50,290 bases of DNA from Xanthobacteraceae bacterium (GTDB lineage Bacteria; Pseudomonadota; Alphaproteobacteria; Rhizobiales; Xanthobacteraceae): positions 1 to 50,290 of the forward strand of contig JAIESC010000091.1 of the NCBI GenBank assembly GCA_019746355.1, in the 5' to 3' direction. The notes beneath the pieces are model-generated. The model was not told the DNA's origin, made no database searches, and worked only from the letters and a program-made list of their open reading frames with translations. The translations under genes and the position numbers were made by a program. Below are positions 39,742-46,770 of the stretch, piece after piece. The stretch's first letter is position 1. Every line of letters starts with the position of its first letter.

Positions 39742-39798
39742 GGAGGCTGGCGACCTGAAAGTGCTTCGTTGGGGCCGTGCGGCGAGTGCGGCCCCAAC

Positions 39799-39871
39799 GC
39801 GCATGATCCCGAAAAAGCCTGCCCCGGACTTGATCCGGGGCGGGTGCCGGTTTTCGGACAAGATCATGCGC
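39799..39871. repeat. dispersed palindrome, GCGCATGATC family (copy B)
   Basis: GCGCATGATC (39799-39808) is inverted as GATCATGCGC (39862-39871), enclosing CCGAAAAAGCC, the inner hairpin CCCCGGACTTGATCCGGGG and GGTTTTCGG. Long form of the family; it lies in the 180-base gap between the two propeller genes. Confidence 0.8.
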
Positions 39872-39921
39872 CACTAAGTAAGCCATACCCCGACTGAGTT
39901 TGGCGACGGCAGGAGGGTGAC

Positions 39922-42042
39922 ATGATGTTGCGCAGTGTTCTTCTCTGCGGCGCGGCCGCAATCATTCTTTCCCTTTCCACTCCGATGCATGAGGCCCGCG
40001 CGCAGCAGACCGGGGTCCAGATCGGCGCAACCGACATCGGCGGCACCGTGACCGGTCCGAACGGCCCCGAGGCCGGCGTCTGGGTGATCGCCGAGACCAC
40101 CGATCTGCCGACACGCTACATCAAGAGCGTCGTCACCGACGACCAGGGCCGCTACGTCATCCCGGAATTGCCGCAGGCCAGCTATCAGGTCTGGGCCCGC
40201 GGCTACGGCCTCGTCGACTCTGCAAAGAGCGCAAGCGCGCCCGGCCGCATCGTCAACATCACGGCGGCGCTTGCGCCGTCGCCGAAGGCCGCCGCCGAGT
40301 ATTATCCGGCGATCTACTGGTACGCGATGCTGAAGACGCCGGCGGCGAGCGAGTTCCCGCTCGGCAACGTGAAAACACAAGCAGAATGGCTCAACGTCAC
40401 CAAGACCAACGGCTGCTACACCTGCCACGCGCTCGGCAACAAGGCGACGCGCACCATCCCGGCGCTGTTCTCCGACATGAAGCCGGAGGACGCCTGGGCG
40501 CGGCGCATCTTGTCAGGGCAAGCCATGACCAGCATGGCGACCTCGATCGGCCGGATCGAAACGCCGCGGGCGCTGAAGCTCTTCGCCGACTGGACCGACC
40601 GCATCGCCGCGGGCGAGCTTCCCGCATCGAAGCCTGCGCGGCCGCAAGGCAAAGAGCGCAACGTCGTCATCACGCAGTGGGATTTTTCCGATCCCAAGCA
40701 CTACCTGCATGACGTGATCTCGACCGACAAACGCAAGCCCACGGTCAACGCCAACGGCAAGGTCTACGGCGCGGTCGAGAACTCGACCGACACCATCCCG
40801 GTGCTCGATCCGGTGAAGCACGTGGCGTCGTCGTTCACGATGCCGGTGCGCGATCCGAAGGCGCACAACTTCAAGAACGATCCGCTGTCGCCGTCGCCCT
40901 ACTGGGGCGACGAGCCGATCTGGCAGGGGCAGAGCACCACGCACAATCCGATGTTCGATGAGACCGGCCGTGTCTGGTACACCTCGCGCGTGGGCCCCCC
41001 GCCCAATCCGGACTTCTGCAAGAAGGGATCGAGCCATCCGTCCGCGAAAGTGTTCCCGCTCGAGACCTCGACGCGGCATCTGGCGGTGTTCGATCCCAAG
41101 ACCGAAAAGGTCACGCTGATCCGCACCTGCTATCCGACGCACCATCTCGTGTTCGCGGAGGATGCCAACAACACGCTCTGGACCAGCGCCGGGGGGCCGG
41201 GCTCGGGCGTGCTCGGCTGGCTTGATCGTAAAGTGTTCGAGGAAACCGGCGACGAGGCGAAGGCGCAGGGCTGGACGCCGATCGTTCTCGACACCAACGG
41301 CAACGGCAAGCGCGACGAATGGACCGAGCCGAACCAGCCGCTCGATCCGGCGAAAGACCGCCGCGTGGTCGGCGCGCTCTACGGTGTCGGCGTCAATCCG
41401 AAGGACGGTTCGGTCTGGGGCTCGGTGCTGACCTATCCGGGCTATGTGATCCGCGTCGAGCCGGGCGCAAATCCGTCGGAGACGGCGCTCGCGGAAATCT
41501 TCGAACCGCCGATGCCGGGCTATGGCCCGCGCGGCTTCGACATCGACCGCGAGGGCATCGCCTGGGTGCCGCTTGCAAGCGGCCACATGGGCAAGTTCGA
41601 CCGGAGCAAGTGCAAGGTGCTGCGCGGGCCCGAGACCGCGACCGGTCGGCACTGCCCGGAGGGCTGGACGCTCTATCCATTCCCCGGCCCGCAGCTTACG
41701 GGGATCGAAAGCACCGGCAGCGCCGAGGCGAGCTACTACACCTGGGTCGATCAGTTCGACACGTTCGGGCTTGGGCGCAACGTGCCGTGGGCGACCGGCA
41801 ACGCCAACGAGTCGCTGATGGCGCTGGTTGACGGCGCGTGGCTCAATTTCGTCGTGCCTTATCCGATGGGCTTCTACGCCAAGTGGATGGACGGCCGCAT
41901 CGACGATCCGAACGCCGGCTGGAAGGGCAGGGGCGTGTGGGCGACCTACGGCACCCGCGCGCCGTTCCATCTCGAGACCGGCAAAGGCACGCGGCCGAAG
42001 GTGGTGAAGTTCCAGCTTCGCCCCGATCCGCTGGCAAGGTGA
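39922..42042 (+). CDS. secreted haem-c / beta-propeller protein, copy 2
   Basis: 706 aa; ATG 39922 after GGAGGGTGAC. Ordinary signal peptide (cut after A-R-A-Q near 28), then I-G-G-T-V-T-G-P-N-G and G-V-W-V-I-A-E-T-T-D-L-P-T-R as in copy 1. Haem-c site C165-Y-T-C168-H169, followed by A-L-G-N-K-A-T-R-T-I-P (copy 1: L-G-Q-E-A-T-R-T-I-P). Calcium-loop-like D457-T-N-G-N-G-K-R-D465-E. The C-terminal Y-Y-T-W-V-D, P-Y-P-M-G-F-Y-A-K and W-K-G-R-G-V-W are shared. Conservation of haem, calcium and C-terminal motifs implies related, not identical, substrates or a heterodimer. The normal signal here shows the long n-region of copy 1 is an insertion. Confidence 0.75.
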   Translation: MMLRSVLLCGAAAIILSLSTPMHEARAQQTGVQIGATDIGGTVTGPNGPEAGVWVIAETTDLPTRYIKSVVTDDQGRYVIPELPQASYQVWARGYGLVDSAKSASAPGRIVNITAALAPSPKAAAEYYPAIYWYAMLKTPAASEFPLGNVKTQAEWLNVTKTNGCYTCHALGNKATRTIPALFSDMKPEDAWARRILSGQAMTSMATSIGRIETPRALKLFADWTDRIAAGELPASKPARPQGKERNVVITQWDFSDPKHYLHDVISTDKRKPTVNANGKVYGAVENSTDTIPVLDPVKHVASSFTMPVRDPKAHNFKNDPLSPSPYWGDEPIWQGQSTTHNPMFDETGRVWYTSRVGPPPNPDFCKKGSSHPSAKVFPLETSTRHLAVFDPKTEKVTLIRTCYPTHHLVFAEDANNTLWTSAGGPGSGVLGWLDRKVFEETGDEAKAQGWTPIVLDTNGNGKRDEWTEPNQPLDPAKDRRVVGALYGVGVNPKDGSVWGSVLTYPGYVIRVEPGANPSETALAEIFEPPMPGYGPRGFDIDREGIAWVPLASGHMGKFDRSKCKVLRGPETATGRHCPEGWTLYPFPGPQLTGIESTGSAEASYYTWVDQFDTFGLGRNVPWATGNANESLMALVDGAWLNFVVPYPMGFYAKWMDGRIDDPNAGWKGRGVWATYGTRAPFHLETGKGTRPKVVKFQLRPDPLAR

Positions 42043-42069
42043 TGTTGAAGCAGGCTGACGGAGCGACGA

Positions 42070-42600
42070 ATGGGATTGGTACCTGACTTCATCCTCGACT
42101 ACATCGACGTCAGCACGTTCTGGACGATCCTGATGATCGTCCACGGGCTGCTCGCGGTGGCGCTGCTCGGCGCGCTCACTCATCAGGCGATGTCGGTGCT
42201 CATGCCGGTGCGGCAGATGGCCGGTGCGGCGGGCGCGAGCCCGGGCTTCGTCACGCGCTTCCGCGCGGTGCAGGGCGCGGGCTATGCCGCCGCGGTCTGC
42301 GTGCTCTGGGTGGTGACGTTCATCTTCGGCGCGTGGATCTACACCAAGTACCGCATGTATGTCCGGATCCCGATCGAGCAGCAGGGCTTCTGGAAGACGC
42401 AGGGCGTGTTCGAGCTGAAGGAGCACCTCGCCGTCATCGGCATGGGCCTTCTGCCGGTCTACTGGCTGTTCTGGAAGGACGCGCGCAATCCGGAATACGA
42501 AAGCCCGAGGAAGTGGCTCACGGTTCTGCTCGCCGCCATGGTCTGGTTCATGTTCCTGGTCGGCCACATCGTCAACAACGTGCGGGGGTTCGGCTCATGA
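42070..42600 (+). CDS. four-helix membrane protein, possible b-type cytochrome
   Basis: 176 aa. Helices about 17-45, 68-91, 118-137 and 148-168. Histidines H25 and H38 (helix 1), H119 (start of helix 3) and H166 (helix 4) lie in or at the membrane, a set that could ligate one or two b haems, though no known family pattern proves it. Y-R-M-Y-V-R-I-P-I-E and W-K-D-A-R-N-P-E are the loops. Starts 27 bases after the propeller gene and overlaps the next by 4 bases (ATGA). Position suggests it passes electrons between the periplasmic haem proteins and the quinone pool (inference). Confidence 0.6.
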   Translation: MGLVPDFILDYIDVSTFWTILMIVHGLLAVALLGALTHQAMSVLMPVRQMAGAAGASPGFVTRFRAVQGAGYAAAVCVLWVVTFIFGAWIYTKYRMYVRIPIEQQGFWKTQGVFELKEHLAVIGMGLLPVYWLFWKDARNPEYESPRKWLTVLLAAMVWFMFLVGHIVNNVRGFGS

Positions 42601-42995
42601 CCACCACCACCACGGACGTCCGCTCCGCACCGCAAGCCTCCGCGTCGTCGCTTGCGACGTCAGCCGCGTTCCGCAGGTTCGCGGTGGTGATGGCGGTGAC
42701 GACCCCGATCATCTACGTGATCTGCGAGATGCAGAACTGGCCGCTGTTCACCTACCATCCGGGCACCAACCGGATCGATCTCGGCTACTCGGCGGCGGTG
42801 CGCGACCAGGGCCCGGCGATGCACTGGTACGGCTGGACCGTGTTGACGATCATCGGCTCGGCGATTCTCGGCCTGATCGCCGCATTCCTGCCGGATCGGA
42901 TCGCCGGGAAAATCCCGCTGTCGCTCACCTGGATCGTGCCGCTCGCGGCGGTGCCCGTGCTGATCTATGCGCTCCGCTTTTTCTGGCGCTGGTGA
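42597..42995 (+). CDS. small membrane protein of the haem-propeller cluster
   Basis: 132 aa from the overlapping ATGA. A polar Thr/Ser/Ala-rich start, then helices about 28-45, 79-100 and 109-130. Between helices 1 and 2 a periplasm-facing loop carries E-M-Q-N-W-P-L-F-T-Y-H-P-G-T and D-Q-G-P-A-M-H-W-Y-G-W; the two His could contribute to haem or metal binding. Likely a subunit of one membrane complex with the preceding protein. No family recognised. Confidence 0.6.
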   Translation: MTTTTTDVRSAPQASASSLATSAAFRRFAVVMAVTTPIIYVICEMQNWPLFTYHPGTNRIDLGYSAAVRDQGPAMHWYGWTVLTIIGSAILGLIAAFLPDRIAGKIPLSLTWIVPLAAVPVLIYALRFFWRW

Positions 42996-43040
42996 TAGGA
43001 TGACGGCCGAGGCATCGGCAGCGAAATTCCGGAGGGACTG

Positions 43041-43433
43041 ATGATGGCGAAGTTCCGGACGGTTGCGCTTGTGGGGGGCTTAGGCGTTGGCTTGGGCCTT
43101 GCGCTCGGCGCGCAGGCCTTGGCCGGCGGCGACGACTACGACGCGATGAACGACAAGGAAGGCGCGGGACCGGCCTATTTCGGCTTCGTGCGCGACCACC
43201 GCGGCTCGCCGGTGTCCGACGCGCAGGTGTTCCTCAAGCCGAAGACCGGCGACCCGGTGGCGCTGAAGACCAACGTGCTCGGGCTCTACCGCAGCCACAT
43301 CAACAAGGATGTGAAGCCCGAGGACGTGACGATCTCGTGCGAGAAGTCCGGCTACCGGCAGGAGCGGGTGTTCCGCCGCACCGAGCCCGGCGCGATGTTC
43401 ATCGAGACCGACTGCACGCTGCGGCGGCTGTAG
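43041..43433 (+). CDS. secreted Ig-like (carboxypeptidase-regulatory-like) protein
   Basis: 130 aa; ATG 43041 after CGGAGGGACTG. Signal peptide (V-A-L-V-G-G-L-G-V-G-L-G-L-A-L-G, cut near A-L-A). The mature part, Y-F-G-F-V-R-D-H-R-G-S-P-V-S-D-A-Q-V-F-L, then L-K-T-N-V-L-G-L-Y-R-S and E-D-V-T-I-S-C-E-K-S-G-Y-R, is a lone beta-sandwich like the N-terminal domain of the two propeller proteins. C-terminal E-T-D-C-T-L gives a likely Cys-Cys bond. It may cap or tether the complex. Confidence 0.7.
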   Translation: MMAKFRTVALVGGLGVGLGLALGAQALAGGDDYDAMNDKEGAGPAYFGFVRDHRGSPVSDAQVFLKPKTGDPVALKTNVLGLYRSHINKDVKPEDVTISCEKSGYRQERVFRRTEPGAMFIETDCTLRRL

Positions 43434-43449
43434 CGCGGCTATAGCGCCG

Positions 43450-45231
43450 ATGCACGCTCTCGTGTCTCGGGCGCGTTGCAACACGAAGTGTTGCGACGCC
43501 GACCCGCCTGCGTGGCCGAAGCCACTTCGGCGTGGCGAAGGCCCGGGACCCCGGTTTCTATCGACAGCAACCACGTTCCTCGCAATCGCCGGCGTGCTGG
43601 TCGTCGGGCTCGCGCCATCGCTGGCGCAATCCGCCGACGCCGTCCTGCTCAACGGCAAGGTTGTCGTCTATGACGCCGAGCCCGCGCAGGCGCTCGCCGT
43701 GCGCGATGGAAAAATCGCCGCTATCGGCAACACCGACGACATCCGCGCACTCGCCGGACCCGCAACCCGCGTCATCGATCTCGGCGGCCGCACCGTCATT
43801 CCCGGCCTGATCGATTCCCACATCCACGCGATCCGCGCCGGCCTCACCTACACCACCGAGGTGCACTGGACCGGCGCGCGCACGCTCGCCGCGGCGCTCG
43901 GCCGTCTCCGCGCCGCGGCGAAAACCCAGCCGAAGGGAAGCTGGCTGATCGTCGCCGGCGGCTGGACCGAGCGGCAGTTCGAGGAAGGCCGGCGGCCGAC
44001 CCAGGCCGAGATCGTCGCCGCCGCGCCCGATCACCTCGTCTATGTGCAGCTCCTCTACAGCCGCGCGCTGATGAGCCCCGGCGGCTACGAGGCGCTCGGC
44101 GTGAGGCCGGACCTTGCCGCCCGGCTCAACCTCGAGCGCAATGCCGATCCCGAGAACAAGCCGACCGGCTGGGTCACCGGCGACAACCGCGCCATCAGCG
44201 ATCTGTTCGACCTGCTGCCGCGTCCCACGTTCGCCCAGAACGTCGAAGGCACGCGCGCGTTCTTCCGCCATCTCAATGCGCTCGGCCTCACCGGCGTGAT
44301 GGACCCCGGCGGTTACAACATCGCCGTCGCCGGCTACGGGCCGCTGCTGCGGCTCTGGCGCGACGGCGGCCTGACGCTGCGCGTGCGCTACAGCCTCAGC
44401 GCGCCGCGCCGCGACCGCGAGCTTCAGGACTTTCAGGACCTGACGCAGCTATTGCCGATGGGCTTCGGCGACGGATACCTGCGCTTCAACGGCATCGGCG
44501 AAAACGCCGCCTGGGGGCTTTACAACAACGACAGTCCGACGCCCGAGCAGAAGGAGCGGCTCCATCAGGTGCTGCGCTGGGCGGTGTCGCGCGGCATGAC
44601 CGCGACGTTCCACTGGCACAACGACCGCGCGGTGCATCACCTCATCGAGGTGCTGGAGCGCGTCAACGCCGAGACACCGATCGCGAGGCTGCGCTGGTCG
44701 ATCGCGCATCTGAACGATGCCTCGCCGGAAAGCCTGAAGCGCATGAAGGCCATGGGCGTGGGCTGGCTGATGCAGAACGCGTTCTACTTCCGCGGCGAGG
44801 CCTTCCTCGGCCAGCGCGGCGCGGAGGTGGCGCGGGTCTCGCCGCCGATCGTCAGCGCGCTGCGGATGGGCATTCCGGTCGGCGGCGGCACCGACGCGCA
44901 CCGCGTCATGGGGCCGAGCCCGTTCGTGTCGCTGCAATGGATGCTCGATGGCAAGACCGTTTCCGGCATCCCGATGCGCGGGCCGCAGGAGACGCCGTCG
45001 CGTCTCGAAGCGCTGCGGCTCTACACGGCGGGCAGCGCCTGGTTCTCGTTCGAGGAAGACACACGCGGCTCGCTTGCGACAGGCAAGCTTGCCGACCTCG
45101 CGGTGCTGAGCAAGGACTACCTCACGGTGCCGATCGGCGAGATCGGCAGCACGGTTTCACTTCTCACCATGGTCAACGGCCGCATCGTCTATGCCGATGG
45201 GCCGTTCGCGGCGCACGAAGACGGACGCTGA
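43450..45231 (+). CDS. exported amidohydrolase-family protein (YtcJ-like)
   Basis: 593 aa from ATG 43450. Residues 9-36 are encoded by a palindromic element. The signal core follows (F-L-A-I-A-G-V-L-V-V-G-L-A, cut near S-L-A-Q). Then A-V-L-L-N-G-K-V-V-V-Y-D, I-D-S-H-I-H (H124, H126 metal pair), F-H-W-H-N-D-R-A-V (later His), and G-G-G-T-D-A-H (catalytic Asp). Amidohydrolase_3 enzymes hydrolyse amide or related bonds; many are cytoplasmic, so export is notable. It starts 16 bases after the Ig-like gene, and so belongs to the cluster. Ribosome site weak; start uncertain because of the element. Confidence 0.78.
   Translation: MHALVSRARCNTKCCDADPPAWPKPLRRGEGPGPRFLSTATTFLAIAGVLVVGLAPSLAQSADAVLLNGKVVVYDAEPAQALAVRDGKIAAIGNTDDIRALAGPATRVIDLGGRTVIPGLIDSHIHAIRAGLTYTTEVHWTGARTLAAALGRLRAAAKTQPKGSWLIVAGGWTERQFEEGRRPTQAEIVAAAPDHLVYVQLLYSRALMSPGGYEALGVRPDLAARLNLERNADPENKPTGWVTGDNRAISDLFDLLPRPTFAQNVEGTRAFFRHLNALGLTGVMDPGGYNIAVAGYGPLLRLWRDGGLTLRVRYSLSAPRRDRELQDFQDLTQLLPMGFGDGYLRFNGIGENAAWGLYNNDSPTPEQKERLHQVLRWAVSRGMTATFHWHNDRAVHHLIEVLERVNAETPIARLRWSIAHLNDASPESLKRMKAMGVGWLMQNAFYFRGEAFLGQRGAEVARVSPPIVSALRMGIPVGGGTDAHRVMGPSPFVSLQWMLDGKTVSGIPMRGPQETPSRLEALRLYTAGSAWFSFEEDTRGSLATGKLADLAVLSKDYLTVPIGEIGSTVSLLTMVNGRIVYADGPFAAHEDGR
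43473..43557. repeat. palindromic element inside the amidohydrolase signal region
   Basis: GCGTTGCAACAC (43473-43484) pairs with GTGTTGCGACGC (43488-43499), one mismatch. A second stem GCCGAAG-CCA-CTTCGGC lies at 43515-43531, then GGCGAAGGCCCGGGACC. These encode R-C-N-T-K-C-C-D-A-D-P-P-A-W-P-K-P-L-R, an implausible natural n-region. Confidence 0.65.
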
Positions 45232-45296
45232 CGCTTCGATCACGGCCGCGTGACGCGCCTTGCGAACACATTAAATTTCCGAAAGCCAGGTGCGAC

Positions 45297-45374
45297 ATGG
45301 TTTCGCAGCCACCGCAATCGTGCATTCTTTGCGGCAAGGGCGACGAAGCAACCGAATGGGTACTGGGGAAATGA
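45297..45374 (+). CDS. 25-residue C-x-x-C micropeptide
   Basis: From ATG 45297: M-V-S-Q-P-P-Q-S-C-I-L-C-G-K-G-D-E-A-T-E and W-V-L-G-K, then TGA overlapping the next ATG (ATGA). The C-x-x-C-G turn is a single zinc/redox knuckle. The coupling with the secreted protein gene suggests a leader or accessory peptide rather than chance, but there is no homology evidence. Confidence 0.4.
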   Translation: MVSQPPQSCILCGKGDEATEWVLGK

Positions 45375-45604
45375 AAGCTCACGTCGTCCTTCTCGCGGCG
45401 CTCGTTGCCGTCTCGGCAACCGGCACCGCCTACGCCGCTCAACCCACCAAGCATCACCACGTGGTTTATCACCGCGCTGTCCACCCGGCGACCGCGTCGT
45501 CGTCCGACTGGCCGGGCAATCCGTACATGGACATGCGGCAGGACCAGGTGGCCGCGTTCTGGCGGGATGCGTTCAATCCGCTCGGCGCGCAGCCCTGGAA
45601 GTAA
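45371..45604 (+). CDS. small secreted His-rich protein
   Basis: 77 aa; GGGGAA precedes ATG 45371. Signal peptide M-K-A-H-V-V-L-L-A-A-L-V-A-V-S-A-T-G-T-A, cut after A-Y-A-A. The mature part starts P-T-K-H-H-H-V-V-Y-H-R-A-V-H with five His within about 12 residues, a possible metal site, and ends N-P-L-G-A-Q-P-W-K after M-D-M-R-Q-D-Q-V-A-A-F-W. No family named. Located just after the amidohydrolase. Confidence 0.6.
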   Translation: MKAHVVLLAALVAVSATGTAYAAQPTKHHHVVYHRAVHPATASSSDWPGNPYMDMRQDQVAAFWRDAFNPLGAQPWK

Positions 45605-45659
45605 CCACGCGGCGACGCGCGTGAACGTTCGCACATGGAAAACAAGCGCGTTCCGCGTC

Positions 45660-45792
45660 GCGCCGCCGAGCGGATGCGAGGGTCCGGCGCGACCACTGCA
45701 AAGTGCGCGCCGCCGAGCGGATGCGAGGGTCCGGCGCGACCACTGCAAAGTGCTCGCGCTGGCCACTCGCTTCGCTCGTCAGCGCGAGATCC
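45660..45792. repeat. 47-base tandem repeat plus hairpin (element family of 37511)
   Basis: The unit beginning GCGCCGCCGAGCGGATGCGA occurs at 45660-45706 and again at 45707-45753. It ends GACCACTGCAAAGTGC. A hairpin CTCGCGCTG (45753-45761) / CAGCGCGAG (45780-45788) follows. Together this is the reverse complement plan of the element at 37511-37604, with one arm duplicated. Confidence 0.8.
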
Positions 45793-45896
45793 CACCGGAG
45801 CAGGAGCGTCAAGTGCGGCCGCGTCCATGTGGCGTGATGCGAGGTCCCTGCGCCGCGCATCGGGCTCCTTTTGCGCAATTTCCACCCGGGCTGTCC

Positions 45897-45923
45897 TGCC
45901 CCGCTCCGGCGGGGCATTTTTTT
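45897..45923 (+). terminator. Rho-independent terminator
   Basis: TGCCCCGC (45897-45904) pairs with GCGGGGCA (45909-45916) around TCCG, followed by seven T. It is nearly 300 bases beyond the last gene stop (45604), with the repeat element between, so it may end a separate RNA starting after 45790. Confidence 0.85.
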
Positions 45924-46011
45924 GCACGGCGGGCGCTGACATCCCCGGGCGTCCGGCGCAGCGTGTCCACGAAGCCGACCGCAGGTTTCAGAGCGCGCAA
46001 GCCGGCCGGCA

Positions 46012-46488
46012 TCAACGCGTTGGCAACTCGGTCGCCCCCTTGAAGCGGGCATAGGTCCGGCGCGTGTCCCCGAACAGGATCACCGCATATTCCTCGGGCC
46101 GCGATCCGGGCACTTCCATGCCCGGCGAACCCGTGGGCATCCCCGGCACGGCAAGGCCCTTGGCCTGCGGCTTCTCATCGAGCAGCCGCCGGATCGCGCT
46201 CGCGGGCACGTGGCCTTCGATCACGTAGCCGCCGACCTCAGCCGTGTGGCAGGAGGCAAGATCGCCCGGCACACCGAGCCGGGTCTTCACCGGGCCAAGA
46301 TCGGTCACATCGCGAAGGTCGACCGTGAAGCCCGCGGCGCGCAGATGCTCGGCCCAGCCGACGCAACAGCCGCAGTTCGGGTCTTTCGACACGACGACGG
46401 TGGGGCCGGCGGCGTTGCCGCTTCGCGCCGTGGCTGCCACGGCGGCGGATGCGAGGGTGAGCAGAGCCATACGGCGGCTGAACATCAT
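46012..46488 (-). CDS. DUF411 metal-binding protein
   Basis: 158 aa; GGAGACCGCCC precedes ATG 46488. Signal peptide (R-R-M-A-L-L-T-L-A-S-A-A-V, cut near N-A-A). Then V-V-S-K-D-P-N-C-G-C-C-V-G-W with C39, C41 and C42, C80-H81 (A-S-C-H-T-A) and G-Y-V-I-E-G-H-V-P, G-L-A-V-P-G-M-P-x-G-S-P-G-M-E. This is the full DUF411 pattern, a copper/silver-associated periplasmic family. It is separated from the arsenic operon by two repeats and belongs to a separate unit. It may help with metal stress. Confidence 0.87.
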   Translation of the reverse strand: MMFSRRMALLTLASAAVAATARSGNAAGPTVVVSKDPNCGCCVGWAEHLRAAGFTVDLRDVTDLGPVKTRLGVPGDLASCHTAEVGGYVIEGHVPASAIRRLLDEKPQAKGLAVPGMPTGSPGMEVPGSRPEEYAVILFGDTRRTYARFKGATELPTR

Positions 46489-46645
46489 GGGCGGTCTCCA
46501 GCGAAGAACATCGTCTCTCCGATATGTTCGGATTTTGCAAGCTTAGCGCAATCCCGATCCTGCCTGTTTCACAAGCTCGTGCCTGCTGCGCCCCAGTGTT
46601 GCCGTGCGGTTGTTGATCGCGGCGGAACCCAGCGCGCTTTAACGA

Positions 46646-46718
46646 GCGCATGTCCCGGAAAAAGCCTGCCCCGGACTTGATCCGGGGTGGGCACCGGTTT
46701 TCCGAAAAGGACATGCGC
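46646..46718. repeat. dispersed palindrome, GCGCATGTCC family (copy C)
   Basis: GCGCATGTCC (46646-46655) is inverted as GGACATGCGC (46709-46718); inside are CGGAAAAAGCC and the hairpin CCCCGGACTTGATCCGGGG. It is nearly the same as copy B at 39799 except for the ATGATC/ATGTCC arms, with compensating changes in both arms. Confidence 0.8.
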
Positions 46719-46732
46719 AAAAGCAAGAATCG

Positions 46733-46770
46733 AGAGCGTATCCCGGTTCAACTTAACCGGGATGCGCTCT
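46733..46770. repeat. second palindrome family (AGAGCGTATCCCGGTT)
   Basis: AGAGCGTATCCCGGTT at 46733-46748 is inverted at 46755-46770 with one mismatch, loop CAACTT. It overlaps the TAG stop of the MFS gene (minus strand, 46769-46771) and may also serve as its terminator. Confidence 0.75.

Noticed and set aside
38347..42567. Long minus-strand frames (506 and 684 codons) opposite the propeller genes
   Set aside because: They oppose proteins with haem sites, signal peptides and mutual homology, and have shadow-type composition.
45660..45792. CRISPR-like tandem repeat
   Set aside because: Only two 47-base units directly adjoining each other with no spacers; matches the palindromic element at 37511.
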